From contig CP154956.1 of NCBI GenBank assembly GCA_039621445.1, forward strand, positions 30,882,667-30,946,666: a stretch of DNA of 64,000 bases, given 5' to 3'. Each line of letters begins with the position of its first letter. Positions within the stretch are counted from its first letter, which is position 1. The notes under the pieces were generated by a model, which was not told the DNA's origin, made no database searches, and worked only from the letters and a program-made list of their open reading frames with translations. Below, in pieces: positions 1 to 12,000 of the stretch. Both the position numbers and the translations under genes were made by a program. The DNA is from Euglena gracilis (lineage: Eukaryota; Euglenida; Euglenophyceae; Euglenales).

Positions 1-18
1 TAGGGTTAGGGTTAGGGT
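1..18 (+). repeat. Telomere-like TTAGGG repeats
   Basis: Three near-perfect TTAGGG units open the window. The G-rich strand reads inward from the left edge. A true left chromosome end would show CCCTAA on this strand, so the tract is either internal, at an inverted junction, or an assembly edge. Confidence 0.75.
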
Positions 19-1060
19 CGCTGAGCTCTTATCTCTTTAGAGTAAGAGCGAAGCTTACCACCAGGGAAAAGTGGGGGTCGGACCCGCCCCCCCCCTCCCC
101 CGGCCCCCCCGCCCCCCTCTGGGTAGACCGTGAAAACCGCGGATTATCACCATGACCCCGGCCCGGTTCCCGGAATTTTTTTCTCCAGATGCGAGCGACT
201 GGATTTCTAGTTTCCGAATCACCTGGGTTTGACCCCCAACTCCCCGCCAGGCCCGAGTTATTCACGCGCGAAGGGGTCCAAACTCGGTAGGATTTACCCG
301 CCCCCCCCCTGGATAAGCCCCCCCCCCCTTTGGACTCTGCCATTTCGGCCAAAAAATGTCAATTTTCAAAATATCTCCAAAATGAAGCCAAACCAAAGGA
401 AATGTCCGGAGACCTAATTTGAAGCCCTTGGAACGCCCCATCCACCGGTATTTTGATTTCCCCGCAACTCCCCGCCTGGCCCGAGATACGGCCGTTTTCG
501 GCGCAGATGGCCGTTTTGTATATTTTTCCCTCTGTTCGACTTAGCCGCGGGGTGGGGGGTCAAAAAATCGATGTTTTCAAAATTTCTGGAAAATGATGCA
601 AAGTCAAAGGAAATGTCCGGAGACCTAAATTGAAGCCCTTGGAACGCTCTGTCTACTGGGATATTGGTTTCCCCGCAACTCCCCGCCCAGCCCGAGATAC
701 GGGCATTTTTTGGCCAATTTGGGCCATTTCAGGCCATTTTGTACACTTTTCCCTCTGTTCGACTTAGCCGTTTTCGGCCAAAAAAGTCGAAAAAAATCGA
801 AAAAAAAATTTTTGCCCGAAAGGATGTTTTTTGGCCTCCCGGACCCAGAAAAACTGTTTTCGAGCTGAAAACGAGCGTTTTTCGACCCGCCGGCGCCCCG
901 TTTTGGGCCGCCGACCCATTGACTGTGGGTCAAAAACGGGTCAAAAAAGTCGAAAAAAATCGAAAAAAATTTTTTTGCCCAAAACCATGTTTTTTGGTTT
1001 CCTGGACCTGGAAAAAGTGTTTTCGAGCCGAAAATGGGCGTTTTTCGACCCCCCAGCCCA
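19..1060 (+). repeat. Subtelomeric repeat, copy 1
   Basis: About 1 kb that recurs at 5843-6725 in the same order: a GCTCTTA/TAAGAGC hairpin, a GC-rich spacer, then about 213-bp direct sub-repeats (for example starting near 413 and 626) carrying the phrase GAAGCCCTTGGAACG. Weaker copies lie at 28690-28900 and, inverted, at about 21430-21510. Reading frames across it are not conserved between copies, so I call no gene. Confidence 0.8.
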
Positions 1061-2030
1061 TCATGGCCCTCATGGCCAATGATTGCCATGATGACCAATG
1101 ATGGGCATCATTACCCCGGATGACCATCATGACCAATGATGTCCATCATGACCCATGACGGCCATAATGACCAATGATGGCCATCATGACCAATGATGGC
1201 CATCGTGACCAATGATGACCATCATGAGCCCTGATGGCCATCATGACCCCGGATGGCCATGATGACCAATGATGGCCATCATGACCAATGATGGCCATCA
1301 TGACCAAAGATGGCCATGATGACCAATGATGGCCATGATGACCAATGATGGCCATGATGACCAATGATGGCCATCATGACCAATGATGGCCATGATTGCC
1401 CATGATGGCCATGATGACCAATGATGGCCATCATGACCAATGATGGCCATGATGACCAATGATGGCCATCATGACCAATGATGGCCAATGATGGCCATCA
1501 TGACCAATGATGGCCATCATGACCAATGATGGCCATGATGACCAATGATGGCCATCATGACCAATGATGGCCATGATGACCAATGATGGCCATCATGACC
1601 AATGATGGCCATCATGACCAATGATGGCCATGATGACCAATGATGGCCATCATGACCAATGATGGCCATGATGACCAATGATGGCCATCATGACCAATGA
1701 TGGCCATCATGACCAATGATGGCCATCATGACCCCGGATGACCATCATGACCAATGATTGCCATCATGACCCCGGATGGCCATCATGACCAATGATGGCC
1801 AATGACGAATGATGACCAATGATGGCCATCATGACCAATGATGGCCATCATAACCAATGATGGCCATGATGACCAATGATGGCCATGATGACCAATGATG
1901 GCCATCATGACCAATGATGGCCATCATGACCCCGGATGGCCATGATGACCAATGATGGCCATCATGACCAATGATCATGACCCCGGATGAGCATCATGAC
2001 CAATGATGGCCATCATGACCCCGGATGGCC
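1061..2030 (+). repeat. 19-bp minisatellite
   Basis: Tandem units of the type GATGGCCATCATGACCAAT, with ATC/ATG swaps that make each unit nearly self-complementary (GGCCATCATGACC / GGCCATGATGACC). Open frames rich in H, M, W and I on both strands come from the repeat and are not genes. A shorter related array is at 6719-6935, also just after a subtelomeric repeat copy. Confidence 0.9.
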
Positions 2031-2116
2031 ATCTAACCCCGGGCCGGGCCGCCGGGCCGCCGGCCGGGCCGGGCCGGGCTGCCGGGCCGGGCCGGGCCGC
2101 CGGGCCGCCGGCCGAG
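2031..2116 (+). repeat. GC-only CCGGG/CCGGC satellite
   Basis: About 85 bases of irregular CCGGG and CCGGCC units following the minisatellite directly. Confidence 0.85.
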
Positions 2117-2132
2117 ATGGTCAATGAAGGGT

Positions 2133-2178
2133 GGGGGTGCGCGCTTATCAAGAGCTCAGCACTATTCAAAACCTGGTT
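2133..2178 (+). repeat. Dispersed AAGAGCTCAGCACTATTC motif
   Basis: The phrase around AGAGCTCAGCACTATTCAAA recurs at about 7080-7112 and inverted at about 21290-21325, each time followed by a form of ACCTGGT. It is probably a fragment of a dispersed repeat. No coding function is visible. Confidence 0.6.
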
Positions 2179-2354
2179 ATATGCATATGGATATGTATAT
2201 GTATGTGTATATTTATAATTATACATTATGCACACACGTATATGTATGCGTATGTATGCATGTATGTGATTATATGTACATGTCTGTGTGGGCACAAATC
2301 ATGAACTTTTGAATTTTTGTTCAACTTTGGGAAGATTTTTGCCTGTATTTTCTG

Positions 2355-2408
2355 CCACACACACACACCACACACACACATATATATAGATATATATCTA
2401 TATATATC

Positions 2409-2449
<41 letters not shown>

Positions 2450-2634
2450 ATGTATATGTATATGAATATGCATATGTTTTTGTATGTATATGTTTATGTA
2501 TATGCATATGCACATGGATATGTATATGCATATGGATATGCATATGCATATGAATATGTATATGCATATGTATCTGCATATGTATATGTATGTGTCTATG
2601 TATATGAAAATGTATATGTATATGTATATGTATG

Positions 2635-2678
<44 letters not shown>

Positions 2679-2679
2679 A

Positions 2680-2714
<35 letters not shown>

Positions 2715-2741
2715 AATATGTATATGTATATGTATATGCAT
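2355..2741 (+). repeat. CA, TA, TG and TATGTA microsatellites
   Basis: CA-rich, TA-rich and TG-rich stretches grade into a TATGTA hexamer array. The array is interrupted by the TIR element at 2742-3132 and resumes afterwards. Confidence 0.9.
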
Positions 2742-3132
2742 CAGGGCGGTCCTAAGCAAGTTAAAAAAAAAAACTCTGCTATCCCACCACACAACATACA
2801 AGAAAATGGGCAAAGAAATTTGGCATTCTTCGGTGAGAACAGGTCGACATCAGGGGGAAAAAACTGATTCTTGGCATCCTTGGACCATCGCCCATCCACC
2901 CGAATCATCAAAAAAATGTGTTTTTGGACTTTTTAATTTTGGGCCCCGTTCAAGTCCCAGTCCGGCCCCCCCCCCCCCCCCCCCCCCTTGGGGGGGTCAA
3001 AAAATGTTTTTTTTTTTTTTTTTTTGTTTTGTTTTTTTTTTTTTTTGTTTGTCCGCCCCCCTTTGGCCGAAAGGGGGTGGTCCTTAAGAAAATTAAAAAA
3101 AAAAACTTTCCTGTCCCTTGAGGACCGCTCTG
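2742..3132. mobile_element. TIR element K1 (CAGGGCGGTCC ends)
   Basis: A 391-bp element inside the hexamer array. Ends are CAGGGCGGTCC and, inverted, GGACCGCTCTG. It is flanked by a perfect 8-bp duplication ATATGCAT (2734-2741 and 3133-3140). Subterminal A-tracts mirror each other, and the middle holds long C and T tracts. CA-starting termini with an 8-bp duplication are typical of hAT-type DNA transposons. No transposase is encoded, so it would be non-autonomous. Confidence 0.85.
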
Positions 3133-3620
<488 letters not shown>

Positions 3621-3790
3621 CTATATATCTATCTGGATATGGATATGGATATGGATATGGATATGGATATGGATATGGATATGGATATGGATATGGATAT
3701 GGATATGGATATGGATATGGATATGGATATGTATATGTATATGTATATGTATACGTATATGTATATGTATATGTGTATATGTATATGAGT
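3621..3790 (+). repeat. GGATAT hexamer array
   Basis: About 18 perfect GGATAT units, then a return to TATGTA. The switch in unit is abrupt. Confidence 0.95.
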
Positions 3791-4486
3791 GGGTGGGTGG
3801 TTTGGGGGCTCTACCCCCCCCCCACCACACTCCCTGGGGGTGTAGTGCACCATGGGTCAGATTTTGTTGGAATTTTTTTTCAGTGTTTTTGGTCGATTTT
3901 GGCTAGATTTTGAGTGGGTTTTTGGGTTTCGAAAAAAGTGGGTGGGTGGGTTTGGACCCGGGAAAATTTGCCCCCCCCCCCCGTGGAATCCATGGTCAGA
4001 AGTTGGGCCAAATTCGGCCCAACAGCATCATGGGGTCACATGCCACATAACTGGAATTCTCAAGGCATCCTGTCACCATTGAACATCATCTTGGGAACTG
4101 CGTGCTTTCGATGTTTCCCCAGGGAAAACACTTCGTCGGACAGAGAATGCATTTTTGAGGAGAAAATGGCACGGGGGGGGGGGGGATGCAGATCCCAGCC
4201 TTGTTCCTGTTCTACACCATATAATTCTCAAAATCATTGATGTTTTCCACTTTGTCAGCTCAATATCCCACCATTTACTTGGCGATAGTTGCTCAGTGCC
4301 CATGGCCTATATGCCCAGTACCAGCTTGGCAAAATTGTGTGAGATGTTCTTGAAGAGATCAAGAGCTCTACAAGACAAACAAAATAATCATAAAAGAGCT
4401 TTTGTATGTTTCTCTTTTGGTGTTTGTGGTCTCAGTTGGTGACCACAAGCCTGCTGCATATGTTGCACCTGCTCACCACCTGTGAT
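3791..4486. other. No gene recognised
   Basis: G-tract-rich sequence to about 4000, then AT-richer unique sequence. No convincing coding signal. Confidence 0.5.
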
Positions 4487-4681
4487 CTAAAGGTTTTTGT
4501 TCCTTGCAATAAAAGATGATATATGTTGATTTTCTTTGGCTTCATCCATTCTTTTATTAATTTCGGCTAGGATCGTGTATTCTGTGACATTGTTTGCTGA
4601 TGCACCAATCAAATGCACATTTGTACACTTATTTTCCAATAAGAGAAAATGAAGAATATCATGTTTGTCACAAATCACCAA
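4487..4681 (-). CDS. Hypothetical short ORF or exon remnant
   Basis: A 64-codon minus-strand frame with protein-like composition (phrases such as LHFLLLENKC and LAEINKRMDEAKEN). No domain recognised. It may be a chance ORF or a fragment of a decayed element. The sequence on either side shows no linked exon. Confidence 0.2.
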   Translation of the reverse strand: MVICDKHDILHFLLLENKCTNVHLIGASANNVTEYTILAEINKRMDEAKENQHISSFIARNKNL

Positions 4682-4919
4682 CCAGACAATTCCCTATAAA
4701 AATTTTCGCTAGAATTGTTTGGATGCTATCATCAATATTGGTGAATTAGTGATCCATTGAACTCTTGGACACTACTGTGTCATTATCACTAACGTTGTGT
4801 GTGATATGCATTGCGCACCTTATCTCTCATCCGCAGCTACCCTTGTGAATCTCCAAAACATATAAGTATGATTCATTATATTTTTTTGTGTACATTTGTG
4901 TATATATGCATATATATTT

Positions 4920-5199
4920 GGCAGCCATACTCTAAATGGACCCCACCCGAGGGGGTCCATTTAGAGTGTCCAGGGGGTGGTAAAAATTTTTTGTGTTAAT
5001 GATGGAATAGGGTTAGGTGCGCGACTTAGGGTTAGGATTAGGCCTAACTTGTACACCTAACACCCGTCTATAAGTTAGGCCTAACCCTAACCCTAAATCG
5101 TGCACCTAACCCTATTCCATCATTAACGCAAAAAGAAACTATTCTGGACACTCGAAATGGACCCCCCCCTCGGGAGGGTCCATTTAGAGTATGGCTGCC
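4920..5199. mobile_element. Palindromic element F1 with inverted telomere-like core
   Basis: A 280-bp near-complete inverted repeat. Ends are GGCAGCCATACTC and its complement, with a perfect 8-bp duplication ATATATTT (4912-4919 and 5200-5207). Each arm has its own hairpin (CTAAATGGACCCC with its complement). The two halves meet in opposed GGGTTAGG and CCTAACCC motifs around 5007-5110. No ORF. It shares the GGCAGCC terminus with the element at 50792-51729. Confidence 0.9.
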
Positions 5200-5207
5200 A
5201 TATATTT

Positions 5208-5842
5208 ATATCATTGCACAGGATTATGAATCATAGGGCAATGAATTTTACGCAATGAAATAGGAATGACTACCCACAAAACGGATAAGTGAAGCAAATT
5301 ATGGGCAAATTGTACAAGAAGCAAAACCAAGAGCCATGGCTTGGTAACACATCTGGTATTTCAGTGGCTACACCAAAAGCTATGCATCAACTCACACAAA
5401 CATGAAAAATCCAAACGTACATGGAAAACATCATTCGCTGACGAGCGCAAGCCTCCATATGTCGCAATAAAGAAACCAACCATAACATTAAAACATATGT
5501 GTATGTCATTGTTCATTCATGCAAACCCTTGGTCGCTCTTTTTATTTGTACTTCTATGCAGGCACTTCCCCAATGAATAATACTCCCATTCTTTTGGGCC
5601 GAAGTCGACTATGGGTCGTGATGGTGTTTATGGTGTGGCATGTCAAGGGCAAGATTTTTTTCAATAGACAACCATGTGCTCCCAATGTACGGCATATTTT
5701 CACGCTTCCAAGTTACAATTAAAAATACAAACCCCCCTGGGGGTTATAGGATCCGGTTCGACGGTCGGCCCCGGAGTACAAATGGGGGGTGGGTTATAAG
5801 TCCCCCTTTGCTTTGCCTTTGTTTGGCCTATATTGAGGGGGG
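5208..5842. other. No gene recognised
   Basis: Unique, moderately AT-rich sequence with short non-conserved frames, then G-rich repeat fragments from about 5730 that resemble the GGTTATAGG family at 10905-11258. Confidence 0.4.
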
Positions 5843-6725
5843 GTTGCTGAGCTCTTATCTCTTTAGAGTAAGAGCGAAGCTTACCACCAGGGAAATGGGG
5901 GGGTACAACCCCCCCTCCCCCGCCCCCCCCCCTCTGGGTAGACCGTGAAAACCGCGGATTATCACCATGATCCCGGCCCAGTTCCCGTATTTTTTTTTCA
6001 GTCGCGAGCGACTGGATTTCTAGTTTCCGAATCACCTGGGTTTGACCCCCAACTGCCCGCCAGGCCCGAGTTATTCACGCACGAAGGGGTCCAAAGTGGA
6101 TAGGACTCGCCACCCCCCCCCCCTGGATAATCCCCCCCCTTTGGATTCTGCCGTTTCGGCCAAAAAAATGTCAATTTTCAAAATATCTCCAAAATGAAGC
6201 CAAGTCAAAGGAAATATCCAAAGACCTAATTTGAAGCCCTTGCAATGCCCTATCCAGCCATATATTGATTTCCCTGCAACTCCCCGCCGTGCCCGAGATA
6301 TGGCCGTTTTCCGCCAACGGGCTCGTTTTGTACACTTTTCCCACTGTCCCACTAAGCCGTTTTCGGGGGGTGGGGGTCAAAAAATCAATATTTTCAAAAT
6401 ATCTCAAAAATGATGCAAAATCAAAGGAAATGTACGGAGACCTAATTTGAAGCCCTTGGAACGCCCCATCTACCGGTATTTTGATTTCCCCGCAACTGTT
6501 CGCGTAGCCCGAGATACGGCGGTTTTTCGGCTGATTTTGGCCATTTGTACACTTTTTCCACTGGTGGACTTTTTTTCCACTTTTTTCTACTGGTGGACCG
6601 TTTTCGGCCAAACAAAATCCAGAAAAAAAAATGCCCAAAACCATGCTTTTTGGCCTCCCGGACCCGGAAAAGGTGTTTTCCAGGCGAAAACGGGCGTTTT
6701 TTGACCCCCCCCCCCCGGCCCATCA
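5843..6725 (+). repeat. Subtelomeric repeat, copy 2
   Basis: Direct repeat of 19-1060 with many small differences and the same internal sub-repeat spacing (about 220 bp here). It is again followed by a GGCCATCATGACC minisatellite. Confidence 0.8.
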
Positions 6726-6935
6726 AGGCCATCTTGACCCATGATGGCCATCACGACCCATGATGCCCATCATGACCCATGATGCCAATCATGACCCATG
6801 ATGCCCATCACGACCCATGATGCCCATCATGACCCATGAGGGCCATCATGGCCCATGATAGCCATCGTGACCCATGATGGCTATCATAGCCCATGATGGC
6901 ATCATGACCCATGATGCCCATCATGTTATTGAGAA
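6719..6935 (+). repeat. Minisatellite related to 1061-2030
   Basis: Units of the type CCCATGATGGCCATCATGA, fewer and more diverged than the first array. Confidence 0.8.
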
Positions 6936-7320
6936 ACGTAATGATAAAAATAGTGGGATTTTTTCGTTTTCACACCGCTCACGCGGCGTTTCCCCGCTTC
7001 CACTGTCAGCGTTTCCCCGGAAGGTTTATTCAGGGAGTCAGTTTATATGGGGCATCAAAAATGCACGTTTGCGCGCATATTAAGAGCTCAACACTATTCA
7101 AACCCTGGTAAAAGGTCCCAGTTTGGTGGTTGGTCCCAGGAGAGGGGGTTATAAGATGGGGGGGGGTATAGGTGGGGGGTTATGCAAGCATACCTTTGTG
7201 GAGGAAAATTTATATCTTCTGGAGGAAAAAGCATATCTTTTGTGGTTAAAATGAATGAACTCAATTGTGTTCATTTCCTTCACACAGGTCGGATGAAACA
7301 TATTTGGTTCACCAGCAGGT

Positions 7321-7671
7321 TTGTGGCATGATTGTAGGCTTGACAGGCAGCTCGACTTTATTCAAGCAGCGGAGAAGAGTCTCAAACAACAAGATATCAC
7401 ATTCATTCGGGATGATAGGTTGAATGAGAAGCTGGTTGACCTCCTCAACGAGATGGTTACGAACTTTGCCGCCTCTCGTGCTGTGATCCAGCACAGAAAG
7501 CACACAACTTTTGGTAATCACGATGTGAGGTGGTTCAAGCTCTATCATGCACAGTTGTTGTGGAGTAAAAAGAACACTTTGCACATAGAACGTTCTTCAA
7601 AACCTATCTGGTTGAATGTCCGAATCAATGAAGGACTAGAAAATGGGCTCAGCCATCTGCAATTATGCTAG
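7321..7671 (+). CDS. Hypothetical ORF or exon
   Basis: An open frame of about 116 codons, with no ATG at its 5' end, ending at a TAG. Its composition is protein-like: charged helical phrases such as RLNEKLVDLLNEMV, and few low-complexity stretches. The codon choice looks less GC3-biased than in the cyclase exons. No family recognised. It could be an exon of an unrecognised gene or part of a decayed mobile or viral element, since the Rep remnant lies 1.3 kb away. Confidence 0.3.
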   Translation: MWHDCRLDRQLDFIQAAEKSLKQQDITFIRDDRLNEKLVDLLNEMVTNFAASRAVIQHRKHTTFGNHDVRWFKLYHAQLLWSKKNTLHIERSSKPIWLNVRINEGLENGLSHLQLC

Positions 7672-7679
7672 ATTCTTTT

Positions 7680-8860
7680 TTGCTGAAATCACCCTTGGTG
7701 TTCTTACATTGGGAGCCTCGTCCATCATATTGTGTGACACTCACAAGCTTGAGTGAGTCAAGGTGGTCTAGGAAACTACCCCAAACCCATATCTAGTTCG
7801 CACGGTTCCCCGGGAAGAGATTATTTCACAAACAAAAATCCATCCCAACACGCACACCTCCTGATGAATGCTTGGCCCTCACACCTTTTGATGCAACAGC
7901 GGAATCTGCTTTCAGCATGGTGAGGATGATTTTTGCAAGGTCATCGGTTGAGCTTGGGTTCTGATGTGGTTGAGCAACTGTTGATCCTGGCTCTGGATTC
8001 CACTCCATGAGACAAAAATGATTTTGACCCAACGGTGAATGCCCAGTGATCAAGTGCTCGAATCAGGCATAAACACGTCGAATGAGTCACAAAATGGCAT
8101 GCAAACAGAATGCCTAAATGCAAAGGGGATCCATTAGTGGGTCGGCGTGTCAGATTAGGCGGTTTAAATTGCCCATGAAAAATTTGACATTCCAAAATGG
8201 CATTCCAAAACAGTCCAAAAAATCTATCAAAAACAGTCAAAAATTTTCAATTACACATCATGTCTAAAAATTTTCAACATACAAGACGGGAAATGAGTGA
8301 AGCGGAATGCCGCTTCAATTCATTTGGAATAAATTTTTTGACTGCAAACAGAACAAAATGCAAAAAAAAGGCAACCAGAAAATGTGGTTTTGTCACAAAA
8401 CTACAAACAAGAACACCCTCCCCGGCAGATTTTGAGTTCTTCGGAGAGTGGGCATGAGAGAGCGAGTTTGTAGGTTTTTGTTTTTCACAGTGGTCAAGAG
8501 ACGTGACTGTAAAATCAACCCGTGTTATGTGGCGCATGTTGACTGGGGATTGGTGAACTTTGTTAAACCTTGTCTTTGTTCAAAACTGGCCTTCACACTA
8601 TGCACAGGGCACTGCAGAGTATATACCGAAATAAATGCCACTTTGAACATCACTGCCGACAGGGACGGTATTTCTTTTGGGTACATGTCAGAAACTCAAC
8701 ATGCTGGGGCACAAAAAACATGCAGAGCATGAGTCCATTAGAAGGAGCGTAGAAATCTCGAAAATGGGGGTGTTGTTAATATGATATCTAAAATGTACGA
8801 TTAAATAGAACGCAGTTCTCCCTCTGGCATTGTGCAGACTGTCGCAATTAATGAGCCCCA
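7680..8860. other. No gene recognised
   Basis: Unique sequence without a convincing frame. Short ORFs overlap on both strands. Confidence 0.4.
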
Positions 8861-8872
8861 GATGTATATTAA

Positions 8873-10205
8873 TTGACCATGAGGCTTCAACCCGGCAGTC
8901 AAATGGTAACAGACAGCGACATGCTGCACAAAGTTCTGAACAAGCCCCACAAGTCCTGCAAACAAGCCCCGCCAGAAACGCAAGAACCAGCATCAGATGA
9001 ACAACAAGCGCGAGGATGGTGCATCACCATTAACAATGTAAGGCCGTCGGGCACGGCAGCACCGGATGCACTGGAAATTCTTGCGGACTATTTGGGCCGT
9101 GGAGACTGCCCCAACAACAGGGACGACACACGTTCAAGTGTATTCATGCTTACTTCAAGAGCAGGAAAACCCGCAGAGCCCTACACCAACTGCTTCGTTA
9201 AGGCCACTGCTATAGTGCACTTGGAACAGCCGAACAGAATCGCACCTTTACAGGGTGGTATTACATTATTACCAAAAAAGCGGCGCGCGAACTCACATTT
9301 ATGTGGGACGGCAAACGGGAGGTGTTATGGAGGAGGACTGGGGGGAATAGCAAAACCCCTATTTTTGGACCCATTTTTTTCTGGAAAAAAAACAAAACGA
9401 AAAAAGTACAGATAATAGGGGGTCAATCCGGATTCGGAGACGGTGGTGTGCGGCGTGAACTATTTTTTTTTGGAAGAGCAATACTTGCCACCTGGGTCAC
9501 ATCATGGGACGATGGCCTGGCAGGGCAAAGCAAACAACATCCGTGTGTTTCGGGACGCTTGTCTGGTAGGAGCATCCGATGAAAAACTACTGGAAGACCA
9601 TCCAGATATCCTAGCGAAATACCCCCAATTCGGAGGTCTGTCTGTTTTCCAAAAAAAGGCGTGCACCTGGAGGATGAAGTACCTGGGAAAGGAAGAGATT
9701 GGCAAACCACATCTAATTGGCATCATCGTCGACGCTGGTGTGGGCAAAATGTATTTCTTTACCCAAAGACATTTGGTGCAGCCAAAATATTCCTGCCTGG
9801 GCATTGCTTGAGAATATACCGGCGTCTTTAATTCTATTGCGCCGCTGTCCCAATTTTCTGGATTTTTCAGACTTTTGGCACATGCGCATTTTCTTGGGTA
9901 CGGGATCAATATGTGTCCAGCCCACTTCTCCTCGATGATCCCATCCAAGCGGGGTGGGACCGCATCCTCCATGAGGGAAAAAAAAACAGCATCCGAGCAA
10001 ACACCCCCCCCCCCCAGGGATTCATGAAAAGACTCCCTGCTTCTAGCCAGCAACCGACGACGGCAGGCCGAACTGAATGTGGTGGGACCACTACAAAGGG
10101 CAGGAGTTCATTTTACTGGATAACTTTACAGGCTGGATGACCAGGACCTTCTTTCTCAAATTTGTGGACCACAACACGGTCCACCTTCAGACTTGCCATG
10201 TCATG
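8873..10205 (+). pseudogene. Decayed CRESS-DNA virus-type Rep (rolling-circle replication initiator)
   Basis: Several hallmarks of the Rep of circular single-stranded DNA viruses lie in order but in different frames. Motif I, GWCITINN, is at 9014-9037. A motif II-like segment (APTTGTTHVQ, with the HUH-type H-x-Q) is at about 9108-9137 in the next frame. A FKSRKTRRALHQLL stretch is at 9154-9195 in the third frame. The linker SDEKLLEDHPDILAKYPQF is at about 9575-9635. A Walker A-like DAGVGK is at 9731-9748, and a Walker B block EFILLDNFTGW is at 10104-10136 in another frame. In intact Reps the N-terminal HUH domain nicks DNA and the C-terminal superfamily 3 helicase unwinds it. Here at least three frame changes and stops break the gene. 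The expected nicking tyrosine motif is not clear. It is probably an old insertion of a viral or viral-like replicon. Confidence 0.8.
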
Positions 10206-10904
10206 TTTTAAGTTTTCACAACTTTGGTATTGGTCTTCCATCCCGTTTCTTCGTCTGGCATCACCTTATCCCACCTGCACCCACTCTTCGTCCACTTCGT
10301 CACAGACCAAGGGTGCAACCTATTGGGCAAGCCCTGTATTAGGGAAGTCGCCTTTGGATTAGTGGGAAAATGTGACCGGACAGGGTGTTTCTCGGCCACA
10401 GATGATTTCCTTCCTTTGGTTTTGGTTGGATTGTTACCCACCTCACCGACAACAGTGCCCCGGCGCCATGAACTTGTTCATAGGGGTGTCTATTTTTTTT
10501 TTACCGTGGTCGTTCTTGTGTATATGTCTAGTTGCCTTGAGAAACTCATGTGAGGGCGTTCATGATCCACAGGGCTAGGGCAGGCAAAGCTGTTTTCCTC
10601 CAGCTTGAAAAAGTTCACTCTGCTTTTGACAGAAGAAAACCGTCATGAGGCGTTTCGACGAGTTCTGGCTGTTTCGAAGATCGGGTCGCCACACTCGCTA
10701 CATCAGATGGACAGATTGCTGTTAAGAGTTTTCAGGCAGACGTGCTGTATATACAATTTACCCAACAAGGATATCAACAAAAAGTTAAATACTGGTCCAG
10801 ATGAAGCGGAATACCGCTTCTCGGAAGTAGAAACACATGATATTATGGGAAACAAAAGGCAGCAAACATAAAGAGAAACACAACTATATAACAACAAAAC
10901 AATA
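10206..10904. other. No gene recognised
   Basis: Sequence after the Rep remnant. It could hold degraded viral sequence, but no further motif is clear. Confidence 0.35.
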
Positions 10905-11258
10905 AACCCCCCCACTTGTAAACCCCCGGGGGTAATGGATCCAGTTTGGTTGGTCGGCCGAAGGGGGGGGGGTTTATAGGTGGGGGGGGGGGGTTATAGG
11001 TCCCGGAATTGTTGGTGAAAATCCGACCCACCAAATTGGCAATTTTTGGCAAATTTGGCAAAAATGGCATTTTTGACGATGGTACGTGTCAAAAAATTGC
11101 CAAAAAATCAGTGTTTGGGTGGTTTGCGGCCGAAAAAAATCGTCCCCGGCGGCTTTCATTTTTCTTCCCCGAAGGGGGGGGGTATAGGTCCCGGTTTGGT
11201 TGGCCAGCCCGAGGGGGGGGGGGGTTATAGGGGGGGTTACAAGTGGGGGGGGGGGGTT
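10905..11258 (+). mobile_element. Repeat element D1 (CCCCACTTGTAA / TTACAAGTGGGG ends)
   Basis: About 350 bp with inverted ends CCCCCCCACTTGTAA and TTACAAGTGGGGGG. Its core, around GTTTGGTTGGTCGGCCGA and a long AAATTTGGCAAAAATGG region, recurs in the same orientation at 57236-57700. Flanking duplication is not clean (an ACAAT-like match only). Confidence 0.65.
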
Positions 11259-12000
11259 AGACACAATGAGAAAAGAAAAAGGAGGAGAGACGAAGTTCTT
11301 CTTGTGCAATCATATCTCCCAGACACCGACGTTTGACACCGTCGGTGTCGGGTACTGTTATGGGCCGGCACCACAAGCAGCTGAAGCAGGCACCCAGCGG
11401 CCCCGTGGCTCCCCGCCTTGCACTGCTAAAGTCAGAATGATTTGTGCGTGAAATACACCTATCAATCACCGTTAGGGTTGATGGTGCAGTCAGTAGTTTA
11501 ATGGTTGAATGTTGTGTGAGGCACATGCACAGGCCGATGAAATATTTTGACCAAGCAGGGCTCAATAAGCAGTTTTCCGCTTCCTGTAAGAGTATTTGAC
11601 ACTGGCAGGTTACCAATGATACTGATTTGAGAGAGAGAAAACACAGAGGATGGACCGGGTCCATTTCACTTCCCCATACCCCTGAACGGTTCCCAGTCGT
11701 CAGGGGTTCGGTTACGGCTTTTGCTGGGCCGGGCGGGCGATCATACAGTCCAGTCCCCACTGTGTTCACTTTGCAAAATATACATAGTACGTAGTGAACA
11801 ATAATGTGATTCATGAAACATTGAACGGTTAATAGCATTGCGCTTTCAATTCAAATCAGTTGGGCAGTATCCCAGTGCACCTGATGTAGCCCATCTCGTT
11901 TCTGTGGAGGTCATCTGGTGGTTCCTCTGGCGGTTGGAGGTGGCCACCGCCGATTGGGTGATGAAGATGAGTTCCCGACTGGTGCTGACTGCCCATGTCA
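11259..12000. other. No gene recognised
   Basis: Unique sequence. Frames on both strands are open in places but none has clear protein character. Confidence 0.35.

Noticed and set aside
1146-1488. Long H-, W- and S-rich minus-strand ORFs
   Set aside because: They come from the 19-bp minisatellite, which has no stop in some frames.
10480-10500. GTGTCTATTTTTTTTTT, faintly like the 3' part of a euglenid spliced leader
   Set aside because: Too short and low in complexity. No donor site or snRNA-like fold follows.
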